From NCBI GenBank assembly GCA_949316235.1, contig OX438744.1, positions 23,423,578 to 23,487,577 of the forward strand: a stretch of DNA of 64,000 nucleotides, read 5' to 3'. The DNA comes from Oegoconia quadripuncta. Its lineage: Eukaryota; Arthropoda; Insecta; Lepidoptera; Autostichidae. The translations under genes and the position numbers were made by a program. Positions 11,601 through 19,800 of the stretch are shown here, piece by piece (position 1 is the stretch's first letter; every line of letters starts with the position of its first letter). The notes below the pieces were generated by a model that saw nothing but the letters and a program-made list of their open reading frames with translations, had not been told where the DNA came from and made no database searches.

Positions 11601-14600
11601 TGTCGAACAGGTGCACCGAGTAGCCGAAAAGATTAGAAATGCACTAGAGGGAAAAGAGTACTGTTCTGCCGTATTTCTGGATGTCCAACAAGCATTTGAC
11701 AAGGTCTAGCACATGGGACTGCTGTTCAAGATGAAAAAGCACCTCCCACACAACCTTTACATGCTCCTAGGATCATACCTGGAAGACAGAATCTTCCGTG
11801 TGAAAATTAACGACTCTTACTCAGAGTTTCACGATATAAGAGCAGGCGTGCCTCAGGGTTCAGTATTGGGACCAACACTATATCTAATGTATACGGCCGA
11901 CATACCAGTAACAAAAAATGTTCTCTCTGCAACGTTTGCTGATGACACAGCGGCACTGTGTAACAACAAGGATCCAAACACAGCCTCTGAAAACCTACAA
12001 CAGCACCTGGATAAAGTTGACAAATGGATGAGGAAATGGCGTATTAGAGCTAGCGCGAATAAATCTGTACACGTAACATTTACATTACGCAAAGATAACT
12101 GCACACCTGTTAAACTTGGGAATGATACCTTGCCCCATAGTGATACTGCCAAATACCTGGGCATGTATCTGGATAGGAAGCAAACTTGGAGGGTACATAT
12201 AGAAAATAAACGTGATGAGCTGAATCAACGGCTCAGGAAACTTAACTGGCTACTTGGCAGACATTCCCAAGTGTCCCTAAGTAACAAATTGCTTATATAC
12301 AAAACTGTCCTAAACCAGTCTGGACTTACGGTATTGAACTGTGGGGCACAGCCAAAAACTCGAACATAGAGATACTACAGAGGTTTCAAAACAATGTCCT
12401 TAAAACGATTACAAATGCCCCTTGGTTTACTAGAATATCGGAATTGCATGAGCACCTCAACATAAAAACACTGAAACAAGAAATTGAGAACCGAGCAGAG
12501 GCCTATGAGCAGCGTATGCACTCGCACACTAACAGCCTTGCTACGGCCCTGTGCGAGCCACTACATAATAGAAGACTGAAACGGAAACACATATGGGACT
12601 ACACCCATGTACACGATAACTGACTGGGAGTAATCTCCGTGACTGAGTGAACGAGGCAGAATCTTCGCTGGAAGGAAAGACCTCTCAAGCCACCGCATAC
12701 ACGGAGCAAATCTGCTAATGGCTTATGAAGCCGATCGCACGATGAGGAACAGAACAAAAAAAAAAAAAAAAATGTTCAGTTTATTTTATGTGTCACTTGA
12801 GTCCATTAGTACATAAGAGATATATGTACGGTCTACCAGATGGCATTTTTGTGTGGATTGGAATCCCACATTCGACCTGTTAATATGTTAAGCTTTCAAT
12901 GTAGGTACAATGGTTGCTTGCGTGTGGTGGACTGTACAATTACATAACTGCAGGCTGTGGCTGAAAATCAGCGGCCGCTGGTTTCCAGCGACCATATGCT
13001 GGGCTACAGACCTTTTTGTCATAATCACAAAATCATTTTATATTTTAGATTTTACTGTTTTCTTGGCAAATTAAGATTATTATTATTGTTACATTGCGGA
13101 GTTTGGTCATCAACAAAAATTTTCATTAAAACAAATTAACCGTATTTCGATCAACCATTCTTTCGGATACACAAGATTTTCATTTATTAAGTCATTACAC
13201 TTACGTAACTACTCTAGTCGCTGCCTATTCTCCAACTCTATAATAACTCGAAACTCGACGGCGATAACTCGCGTGTAAGATTTATTATGGGATTGAAGAT
13301 GGATGCTTAAATTGGAATTTAGTTGTATTGAGAAAGGAATCCGATACACATTGGTGTCGATTCGGATGTACAACGAACTAACTAAATTTAAATGATATGT
13401 ATCCTTTTCTAACCACTAATACATGAAAAGGACGACATATAATTAAGTCCTGTCAAATTAAGTAAAATGATCAAAACAAGCACTTCTTTATCAATATTAG
13501 GTGTACACCTAGCGACGTCACGATTAAAATACTATAGAGCGACTTGTTTTGACAGCTCTTAACTTAATTTGACAGGCCTTAATTTATAGTCGTCCCTTTC
13601 ATGTTAATAGTGTTAGAAAAGGATGTATCTGCTTTAAATTTAGTTAGTTCGTTGTACATCCGAATCGACACCATTGTTAGCTAAACTAAAACCAAATGAA
13701 CAGAAAACACTTGGATGGATGAATAAAACAACTTTTTTTTTAAACATAATTGACCCCTTTCAAAGGAAGCCGATAGGAATCGTGTTACATCGACTCTTCG
13801 TACCAGTATCATAGTACCAGCAGCAGTTGATAGATTTCATGTTTAATCTTTTTTTTTTGAATAAGTGTTCTAATACCCCATATCCGTTTCCTTGCAAGCC
13901 TGTATAATACAACACATACCTGATCGTCAGCGAGGGCGGCAGCTGCGTCAAGCAACAAGGCTGCACCTCGCGGCGCGTTGACGGAGCGGCGCGACAGGAG
14001 ATACTCCGCGAACTTGTAGCGTTGCTCGTCGGTCAGCGGGGACGGCCTCTTTAACGCTTTGTATGTTCTGATATATCAATGAACAAATGTTAAAAATTTT
14101 TAGTCTCTGGACTCCTTCTAGTGCTATCTCTATAGGGTGAAACCATAGTCTCATCCATTCAATAACTGAGAGCCTACAATCTTGTATATCTCACGCGAAT
14201 CTTACTAAATGTCTCTCTATCCTCAACACAATTTTTCAATTAGAAAGAGGAGATAATGGCAAGACATACCTGAGCCAAAGAAAATATTGCTGTCCTGTCG
14301 TACAAGATGGTGAAAAACGTTATGTTGAGTAGAAACATATAGTAAGATTCACATCAGATATACAAGATGAAGATTCTCAATTATTGAATGGATGAGACTA
14401 TGGTTTCACCCTCCAATGAGAGATAGCACCAAAAGGAGAACATTAACTCAATTGACATATATTGAAAAAAAAAGATTGACGTCTGATTGAGGAACTGACG
14501 AGGTATTCACCTATCATGCTAAAAACCGACGTTATAGACGTCGGAGTTGCGGAAACCAGTCCGCCTACGAATGCTAATGCCAATTAGATGTCGAAGTCTA

Positions 14601-17600
14601 CTGATTTACTGAGAGTGCATGCTTCATCTTCGACCACATCACCACTTTCCATCAGCAGTCAGACCGCATAACTCAATTGCTTTGGAAATTGTAATCGTTT
14701 AAGACGTTAATGCACCATCCATCCTTATCATATCGTAACACAAGGATGAACAGTATCACTATAGCTTTGAGGTAGGCGGTAGAGCCCCAGAGGAGAATAT
14801 GATCAAAGGTGTATCCAGTAATTCTTTTAAAAAAGTCAAAAATTTCGTAAGTACATCTTGAACGTAACTTTTTTTATATACAAAGGGTATACGCCAATCC
14901 CATCGTACCTCTTACTGACTTAATCTATTTAAATCTAATTCTAGCGAGACACCGAAGACTTCACAAAGGCAAATAGACTCCGGGCAGCATTAGATTTTGG
15001 ATGAGCTAGGATTTCATGGAATATTCCCCCATCTAGTCTATTTAGCCTCTGTTCCATGTTGAATGTAACTGGTACTGAATAATATGACATGTATTGTCAT
15101 CTGTCAACAAATGAGTCATCATAACTGACCTGATGATGGTAGTGAGGACTGCGGAGGTGACGGGTAGGCCACCCTCAAAGTGCAAAGCCTTTCCGTCACT
15201 CTCGTCGGCCGCGAGCAATACGCTCTCCGCGTGGGACGCCGTCCACGTCTCGCAACCCATATACTCGCATAGGGTGAACACGTAGCCATAGCTGAGATAA
15301 TAATAATAAATCTATATTAGACACAATACATTATTTATAGGTCACTAGTCCTGGTTATTGAGCTAGGTGGAATCTGTGAAATATTAGTGTTTCAACAATA
15401 TATCGCCATTGGTTTCTCTTAAATAAGTAAATAAGTGTTTAGAAATATAGTAGAGAACAAAAAGATGAGCACACCATTTTAGGACTTCCAATTTCAATGG
15501 TCATGCATTCGATCTCCCAAATCAGTACCCATCTTTTATTGCAATATGCTGGGTAAGTATACCATGCAATCTTATCAGATATAGTCATTGATTTATGGTA
15601 TTTGTTGAGTCAAGCATGTGACATACCGACATTATTCATCCTTATAATTAAGTTTTTACACCTGCCGGTCAGACCTACTTATAACCTTTTTACGGTTCTG
15701 AAATTGTTCTCTATGTATGTAATGTTAAAATCTTACATTTTGGAAACAAATTAGTATGTGATGCATTTGAAGAGCAGAGTCCAACACATGGAGACAAAAA
15801 ATTTACTGTGTGTTAGACAATTTAAAGGAAATCGCCCATCACTTTCTGAGCAACCGCATTGTTCAGGCCTGGAATAAGCTGCCGGAAGAGGTTGTGTCCG
15901 CCCAACCAGTGAATTCGTTCAAGAATAGATTGGATAAATTTTTATAAAACTAGTGATGACTTAAATATTGACTGAATAACAACATAATGAACAATGTGAA
16001 CTCTTCCAACACTGTGACATAGACATACCAGCAGTAATGCTGCTCGTCTATAATAATATAATAATAATAATAATAAATTAAAGCTTAATGTTTTAAAAAA
16101 AATTCAGTTTATACAAACCTGTTTCTTTAAACCAAATGTTTGCAACATGTTTGATATTTTAGGTCAATCGCCAACTTAAAATCTAAAAGAATACAGGAGT
16201 CATGGACCAGGTGAGATGCTTGCTTATGTTTCAAACATTAATAATTTAGTCCGCCTTCATGCATCAGCAAGTGCTGACAGAAGTAATTGTTTATCTAGTA
16301 TTGTGTCTGCTTAGTCTGGGTAAGGTCGAGTTAAGCAATTAAGACAACTTACTTAGCTGGTGAATCATCTTTCTTCAGCAATTGGATGAGATTCTTTAAA
16401 GCATCATCTTTGTTCACCACAGCACCTTTTCCTAATGCTTTCAAACCATACACAGCATGGTACAGATCCTGTATGCTGGCATCCTTATTGTCAAGAGCCC
16501 TATTACATGCAGCCAGGACGTCAGGATTCAGAAAGTTCACACAGCCTGACAATGCTGCTGCATTCGTGAGGTAATAGACTTGCTCTACATTTTTGAGATC
16601 ATATTTTAGGGCTTTGATATCCTGTAATTAAAAAATGTGATGATAAATAACATAATAATTATTATTAGGAGCCCATACTGTCCCACTGCTGGGCAAAGGC
16701 CTCCCTCCTCTCTCTCCACGGCTCTCTATTGCAGGCCTCCTCCGACCAGGTTGTTAGGAACTTATCCAACTCATCCCTCCATCCCCTTTTCGGTCTGCCG
16801 CGACGCCTTCTTTCTAATGGTGGGCTCCAGGTGGTGGCGGTTTTGGCCCACATATCATCTGGCATGCGACAAACATGGCCCGCCCAGTCCCACTTCAGCT
16901 TGGCGGCCGTTGTGGCTATGTCAGCAACAAGGGTCTTAGAGCGAAGTGTAAAAATAAAATTTGAATTAACTTTATTAACTTCTGCAACAATTCTTTATCG
17001 CAAGAGAAATCTACTGTTTCACTATATGAAGGCAAGTATTTATATTTAAAAGAGGCGGCAAAGTTTCACCTCTCCAATCCAGGGTAGTTCACACTAATTG
17101 ATTCGAGTCAGTTGGGATTCATAGTGGCTTCTTATCCCCACACAAAGACCCTGCCTTGGTCCATAGGTTGTTTGGAGACTCCTGCTCTATGTCAGTGATA
17201 GTATGACTATCAGTTTAGTTATACATTAATCAAAACTTACCTCACAAATATCAGGAATTTTAGGAGTTATCTGCTTCAACCCCTTGAGAGAGTAGTAAAG
17301 AGTAGGGATATCCTTGCTTTTAAGACCGTCCTGTAAGATTGTTTGTAGCCGATTGACATCTATGGTGCTTTGTAGTGTGTTAGCATGGCACAGAGCTAAC
17401 AAGCCCAGTAACAGGACGGATAGAGCTGAAATTAAGTAAATTTTTGATAATGATGTTTGATCAAGCAATCAAAGCATTGATCCTGAGTTAAACAAAACTT
17501 TTAGAAATAAAAATTAAGACACAATTTTTGTGCTGTACTTAACTGTGCATCTTTGATGCTTTATGGGCCCCCTTAGATTCTTCCCCACTTCATCTCAATA

Positions 17601-17999
17601 TTTTGTATAAGTTTTATAACCCTACTATGTGAAGTTACAAGCCTCCTTACATCAAATATTTGTATTTTAATGCCTTGTACAGCGACGGAATTTTGGAAGT
17701 GGTTAATCAATTCTGAGCCTGATTTAAGGTCAAAAAACTCAGATTACATGGACTAATCATTGGCACCGGGCGGTACAAGAAAACAACAATGAATGACGTG
17801 TCCCAAATATTTTGTGTCCATTTCACAAAATATAAAGTGAAATTAGATTTTATACATAGCAACAAGAAAAACTGAACATATACTAATGATATCGCGTCAT
17901 TTATTTCTGCAAACCATAAAAAGAATCGTAATCTAACGTAGCCACGCTACCTCCAGGATTGCTTTGAGAAAATTAAATGTACATACCCGACAAATGCAT
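2644..17999 (-). CDS. RPN2: Ribophorin II (oligosaccharyltransferase subunit 2), 3' part outside window
   Basis: This is a non-catalytic, ER-membrane subunit of oligosaccharyltransferase, the complex that N-glycosylates nascent proteins. Coding exons in transcript order are 17987-17999, 17241-17425, 16353-16621, 15130-15291, 13920-14067, 6237-6673, 3873-4011 and 2644-2791. Together they give 1501 nt (500 codons plus 1 nt), with phase kept at every GT/AG junction. Exon 1 encodes only MHLS plus one base. Joined to exon 2 it gives a textbook signal peptide ([14 protein letters not shown]), which fixes this start. The luminal domain includes [20 protein letters not shown] (exon 3) and the family-typical [15 protein letters not shown] (exon 7) and [18 protein letters not shown] (exon 8). 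About 120 C-terminal residues with the membrane helices, present in the family, are missing and should lie left of position 1. Intron 5 (6674-13919) is swollen by a Jockey LINE. The family assignment is confident. Confidence 0.95.
2870..2965 (-). repeat. MITE fragment, 'cagaatgttgc/agatctgcgctt' family, copy 1
   Basis: It reads ggcccataagcagagatctg, then a middle with aaagggacag and agcggcatct. It aligns to the reverse complement of the fuller copy at 47290-47433; another shortened copy is at 22898-22957. The fuller copy has inverted ends (gggcccgta...agaatgttgc / gtaacattctgtaatgggcc), so this looks like a non-autonomous DNA element. Confidence 0.55.
3311..3562 (-). mobile_element. tRNA-derived SINE, family A, full-length copy
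   Basis: Read on the minus strand it begins with a tRNA-like head containing an A-box-like tggtgtagtggttag and a B-box-like ggtttcgaatcc. It continues through 'tgatgaatacggacatgtg' and 'catctggtatcc', and ends at 'tagatggcgatgtgtgtatg'/'tccaaggat'. The same order is seen at 25083-25372 (plus) and 51148-51380 (minus). The head is a polymerase III promoter remnant and not a tRNA gene, because no cloverleaf closes. Confidence 0.75.
4439..5205. mobile_element. hAT-type MITE with 8-bp target-site duplication
   Basis: The 767-bp element starts cagaggtg and ends catctctg, as hAT elements do. It is flanked on both sides by the exact 8-bp repeat tcaatatg (4431-4438 and 5206-5213), the target-duplication length of the hAT superfamily. 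Inverted arms of about 170 bp consist of degenerate repeats of gatac/gtatc units (for example aagatacaagtatctgaaat). The centre has a perfect hairpin, cattaagttatttacgaa with its reverse complement (4843-4881, loop taa). It has no coding capacity, so it must have been moved in trans. It lies in RPN2 intron 6. Confidence 0.85.
5382..5540 (-). mobile_element. SINE family A, 5'-truncated copy
   Basis: It carries the family-A tail (atatccttggacatacc, agttccacactaagcaatta, ataccagatga) and middle (gtccatattcatcatac). The tRNA-like head is replaced by unrelated sequence after 5540. It lies in RPN2 intron 6, just outside the hAT MITE. Confidence 0.65.
5541..6236. other. Intron remainder with a decayed SINE head
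   Basis: Only 6010-6085 is recognisable: gggttccgatcccgcgacct followed by an inverted A-box-like stretch (tcacaacaccaaag). This is the tRNA-like head of a SINE on the minus strand. The rest is unremarkable intron up to the donor of exon 6. Confidence 0.45.
7118..7200 (-). mobile_element. SINE family B fragment (divergent)
   Basis: The stretch with 'caatctcacctgatgataag' and 'gtggccgaagatgg' is a diverged copy of the family B 3' portion seen at 50070-50390 (caatcacatctgatgttaag, gatgaggccgata). It lies in RPN2 intron 5. Confidence 0.5.
7581..7770. repeat. Foldback element with 54-bp inverted arms
   Basis: The left arm, 7581-7634, begins aatgtactcggctttcggtc. The right arm, 7717-7770, is its reverse complement with only a few mismatches. 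The spacer is about 82 bp. A further inverted copy of the arm tip (gccgagtacattg, 7522-7534) lies 46 bp to the left. The DNA or RNA could form a long hairpin. A Jockey LINE has inserted 18 bp to the right of the right arm. Confidence 0.75.
8178..9602 (+). CDS. Jockey LINE ORF1, zinc-knuckle nucleic-acid-binding protein
   Basis: This is the gag-like RNA-binding protein of a Jockey retrotransposon. The frame is open for 475 codons. The middle ([20 protein letters not shown]) matches the 'associated with zinc fingers' (PRE_C2HC) domain of this family. Three Cys/His knuckles follow at about 9060-9235: [27 protein letters not shown] and [15 protein letters not shown]. The natural start is probably ATG at 8027. 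The frame from that ATG reaches a run of 15 G (8156-8170) and is thrown out of register by one base. With one G fewer it would join this frame, so the run marks polymerase slippage or a sequencing error. The stop TGA (9600-9602) is followed after one base by the ORF2 ATG (9604), suggesting translation of ORF2 by reinitiation. Confidence 0.85.
   Translation: MQHEGDSGLVGTQALPLDNVTGQNNTCTTEHTAPLQTKLVQQKFHRSMFYNKTRHASIGDLSEIDRATPPVRKDNLTGTVDWQSVPVLRQKKRPRTSRTPSPSEQTTPVPVINKYGTLDLDVEDAETLKIAAKPTQTKPPPIMLYGIEDITKLSSLIKTQLSEQEFSMKIVTRKQLRLNCPTIDSYKRLMNIVRENKLIGHTFTRKDIRPYRIVIKNLHPTTPIEAIKEAIEQSGNVVRGEIINARYGPEKIPLSTFFVNLEPHPNNSEVKKISHILNTSVVIEDPIKRVITPQCKRCQQYGHTKNNCLRSYRCVKCAENHNTTDCPKKDRNTPTKCALCLGNHPANYKGCQVFVEINNKKNLPTKKKKTIDNIPKIDSSKDLPRPMTEKEDFKSIRLENGQNMQGQTNVQGRYHPATREATYADVTKNQQQKNITDSKLETLLTKQAEKLDKLIDQMAILMNLLTTVIGKLVR
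10505..10665 (-). mobile_element. Short interspersed repeat nested in the LINE ORF2
   Basis: A T-run (10506-10526) is followed by gagggcggcaaacgagcatg, cacctgatggaaagcaatca and ccgccgcccatggacacccg, then cgttgccggcctttgaggaa. This is a very common lepidopteran interspersed repeat, here with its A-rich tail pointing left (minus orientation). LINE coding sequence resumes with an [15 protein letters not shown] frame near 10683. Short similar flanks (tgaaggtt before, tgaagtaggtt after) may be a worn target duplication. Confidence 0.7.
11401..11540 (-). repeat. Foreign LINE segment inside the Jockey ORF2
   Basis: Reading the minus strand, about 11410-11500 encodes [20 protein letters not shown], which looks like the C-terminal tail of another LINE reverse transcriptase in opposite orientation. 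The adjacent 18 bases gattgggcgtatacaaat recur at 24304-24321, inside an independent LINE 3'-end fragment. The segment therefore comes from a different retroelement inserted antisense. Confidence 0.55.
12783..13351. other. RPN2 intron 5 remainder, no gene seen
   Basis: Between the LINE target duplication and the next MITE there is AT-rich intron. A short frame at 12957-13139 has no recognisable product. The stretch gctggtttccagcgaccata (about 12979) looks like a dispersed repeat fragment, but I cannot name it. Confidence 0.4.
13352..13673. mobile_element. Long-TIR MITE
   Basis: The ends are tggtgtcgattcggatgtac and the reverse complement gtacatccgaatcgacacca. The inverted arms run about 120 bp each and share the blocks ctaactaaattta, ccttttctaac and ttaatttgacagg. 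The spacer contains agcgacgtcacg. The element is about 320 bp, possibly flanked by att. There is no coding capacity. It lies in RPN2 intron 5. Confidence 0.8.
14112..14438. mobile_element. Palindromic MITE in RPN2 intron 4
   Basis: The left arm begins ctccttctagtgctatctct and the right arm ends agagatagcaccaaaaggag. The arms pair over about 100 bp through ggtgaaaccatagtctcatc, tcaata and gtatatct. The centre is unrelated AT-rich sequence. The element starts about 45 bp from the exon 5 acceptor of RPN2. Confidence 0.8.
14439..15129. other. RPN2 intron 4 remainder, nothing recognised
   Basis: AT-rich intronic sequence between the MITE and the donor of exon 4. No open frame, tRNA-like head or terminal repeat stands out. 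Confidence 0.4.
15830..16078 (+). mobile_element. LINE 3'-end fragment with TAA microsatellite tail
   Basis: The frame at 15836-15946 reads [18 protein letters not shown], then a [11 protein letters not shown] stop. This is the conserved extreme C-terminus of CR1/Jockey-type reverse transcriptases. About 100 bp of 3' UTR and a run of taa/aat units (16045-16077) follow, as at the 3' ends of such LINEs. The copy is severely 5'-truncated. It lies in RPN2 intron 3. Confidence 0.7.
16665..16950 (-). mobile_element. RTE-type LINE C-terminal fragment
   Basis: The minus strand encodes [20 protein letters not shown], then [17 protein letters not shown] and [18 protein letters not shown]. This is the typical tail of RTE-like insect LINEs (a basic RRRGRPK..W segment followed by W...R.W....EAFAQQW). 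It is 5'-truncated. It lies in RPN2 intron 2 immediately after exon 3, on the same strand as the gene. Confidence 0.75.
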
Positions 18000-18640
18000 A
18001 TCAATGGCAAAATAAGTCAGAGAAACCCCTGACTTTATGTTTAGAATAGTCTTATCGTATTATTTGATTTTTAAAGTAAGAAAAATCACAAAAATCCATT
18101 CATCTAGTTAGGGTAGTCACAGATTACCAGATTACTCAGATAATGGGTAGTACCTAGCACCGGCCTCGCTCGTCACCACAGAGCATTGCCATTGCCAGTG
18201 CCACCATTGCCACAGACAGACATTAACTTTTTATTTTATGGCAATATTGGTTAGTGAGCCTTTTCTCTGTCTACGTTTGAGTCAGGCTTTGCTTTGACAT
18301 GTCACGTTGCGGTCCAAAAAAATGCAGCAATTATTGTATACGCACACCAGAAAAAGGAGTCGTTCTAAAGAAATATATATATGAAATAATAATTCATATG
18401 TTTGGGAAGTCTGCCATTTTCACGATTTTCCTTGGTCTGACACGGATACGGAAACAGTTTTGTTGACATTTCATTTTGACATTGACAGCTTCAATTTTCT
18501 GTGAATCTTCCACAGAGTACTTGGAATCTTCACTCTATGCCAAAAGCTAAAGAATTGAATTGGAATCTTCACTCATTCCAAAATCGAAAAAATAGGATTT
18601 ACTTAGCGTGTTTCTTCTGTTATAATCAAAATAAAGTAAA
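18000..18640. promoter_or_regulatory. Divergent promoter region of RPN2 and ATP synthase g
   Basis: The start codons of RPN2 (17999, minus) and ATP5MG (18641, plus) lie 641 bp apart head to head, so both promoters and 5' UTRs fall here. Three identical gaatcttc octamers (18503-18510, 18524-18531, 18563-18570) match the inverted GAAnnTTC arrangement of heat-shock-element half sites. I see no clear TATA box. The division of the region between the two promoters is inferred. Confidence 0.55.
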
Positions 18641-19227
18641 ATGTCAGTTGCTAAAATTCCGTCGTTAATTAACAGTAAGTTGTTAAGTAAAATATTCAAA
18701 ACCTGTTTGATATTGGACATTGCAGTTATGTAATTTCTAAAATTTTTTCAACAATTTCACGGTCAATAAATCGCAATGATAAAAGGGTCTATTCTCTCCA
18801 TATTGTATAGTAGTAACCTAAGTTAAATGTGGAGCGCTAAATGTATTAAAAAATATTGTGATGCAAGCAATTATAGGTTAGACCTTAGCAAAATTACCAT
18901 TGCTCTCAACTTCATTTAATTGCCTTGTATTAGAGTTTTACATACACCGTTTTATCTTTTATTTCAGCGACGCTTGCACACGCACGCCCGAAATTCAATA
19001 TCTTCATGAAATATGCCAGAGTTGAACTGGCCCCACCTAAACTGAGCGAAATACCTCAGATCAAATCCGGTATTGGCAAACTCCTCACCAGCTTCAAGAC
19101 CGGAGCATGGAAGAACCAGACCATCAAACAAGGAACCCTGAATGCACTGGTCGGTTTTGAAGTACTACTCTGGTTCTACATAGGAGAATGCATCGGCAAA
19201 CGTCACATTGTTGGCTATGATGTTTAA
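18641..19227 (+). CDS. ATP5MG: ATP synthase subunit g, mitochondrial
   Basis: This is a small membrane subunit of the mitochondrial F1Fo ATP synthase Fo sector, needed for dimerisation of the enzyme in the inner membrane. There are two coding exons, 18641-18674 and 18968-19227. They join in phase to give 97 residues, the usual length for the family. The N-terminus is MSVAKIPSLINTTLAHARPK. The signature Lys-rich middle (PKLSEIPQIKSGIGKLLTSF) leads to a single C-terminal membrane helix (TLNALVGFEVLLWFYIGECI) and a short basic tail. ATG at 18641 opens the only frame that splices into exon 2 and is preceded by an A-rich context. A polyadenylation signal lies 46 bp after the stop. The gene is divergent to RPN2 and convergent with DAP3. 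Confidence 0.95.
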
Positions 19228-19272
19228 GTTGTAAGTGTAATTTTGTAGATAATGGTAATGTATGTTCTGTGA

Positions 19273-19278
19273 AATAAA
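19273..19278 (+). promoter_or_regulatory. Polyadenylation signal aataaa of ATP synthase g
   Basis: This is the canonical hexamer, 46 bp after the stop codon, on the coding strand, at a plausible distance for a short 3' UTR. Confidence 0.6.
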
Positions 19279-19800
19279 TTAATTTAAAAACCTAGTTACG
19301 TACTTTTCAATTTATAAATACTTATGTAAGTCTCAAAGGGAGTGCTATGCTGCTCTTACTGCCATGGCTTTTACTTTCTGCTGTCACATATAACAGAAAT
19401 ATTACTTTCATAACTGAAGCTCTCACATACTGGGAAATTGTTTCCCCAAACCGAAACAACTGGCATAGTGGGAGGAACTGGAATCTGTGGTAACATGTGC
19501 ACAAAATTGATAATTGTCAATGAAAAACTCCGGTGCCCTAATTTATTTCCAGCACAGAAATACTTATGTATGATGTTGTTTTTAATTAAGTGCACATATC
19601 CCAGATATAACAGCCTTGACAATGACATTGGCTTTCAAATGCGAGGATTTGACTGAAATGCCACTAGAGAGGAGGATATATTATTGTAAAGGAAACATTC
19701 GGCTTTGCTGCTAATTTCATGTTGTCTAGGTGGATGGTTGCCAAATAAAAAACCAAATTAACATCTAATAATTTATATTACAAATTAATTTACAACTATG
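19279..19800. other. Convergent intergenic region between ATP5MG and DAP3
   Basis: It contains the 3' UTRs of both genes. Several short overlapping frames (19322-19656) have no recognisable product. I see no repeat here. Confidence 0.4.

Larger units (their letters stand above)
9604..12623 (+). pseudogene. Jockey LINE ORF2, endonuclease/reverse transcriptase, disrupted
   Basis: The N-terminal APE-type endonuclease is visible: [36 protein letters not shown] and SSDHTPVI (9604-10500). Reverse transcriptase follows: [18 protein letters not shown] (about 11307), [11 protein letters not shown] (about 11674), [11 protein letters not shown] (about 11844) and the catalytic FADDTAAL (about 11935). 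The frame is interrupted by a nested repeat after 10500, by foreign sequence at 11401-11540, by TAG at 11707-11709 where Trp is expected, and by a one-base shift near 12330. The C-terminus resumes in another frame to a stop at 12621-12623. This copy cannot make a functional enzyme. Confidence 0.85.
7800..12771 (+). mobile_element. Jockey-clade non-LTR retrotransposon (nearly full length, disrupted)
   Basis: The element is about 4970 bp, ends in an A-run (12756-12771), and is flanked by an exact 11-bp target duplication atgttcagttt (7789-7799 and 12772-12782). It carries ORF1 (zinc-knuckle gag-like protein) and ORF2 (APE endonuclease plus reverse transcriptase), in the layout of Jockey elements. 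The upstream 5' UTR is about 230 bp and rather GC-rich compared with the host intron. ORF2 is broken by a nested repeat (about 10505-10665), a second foreign segment (about 11401-11540), an in-frame stop and a frameshift, so this copy is dead. It sits in the sense-opposite direction in RPN2 intron 5. Confidence 0.9.

Noticed and set aside
16040..16080. taa/aat repeats as a possible CRISPR-like array
   Set aside because: Simple microsatellite at a LINE 3' end. The window is eukaryotic, with no spaced repeats or cas genes.
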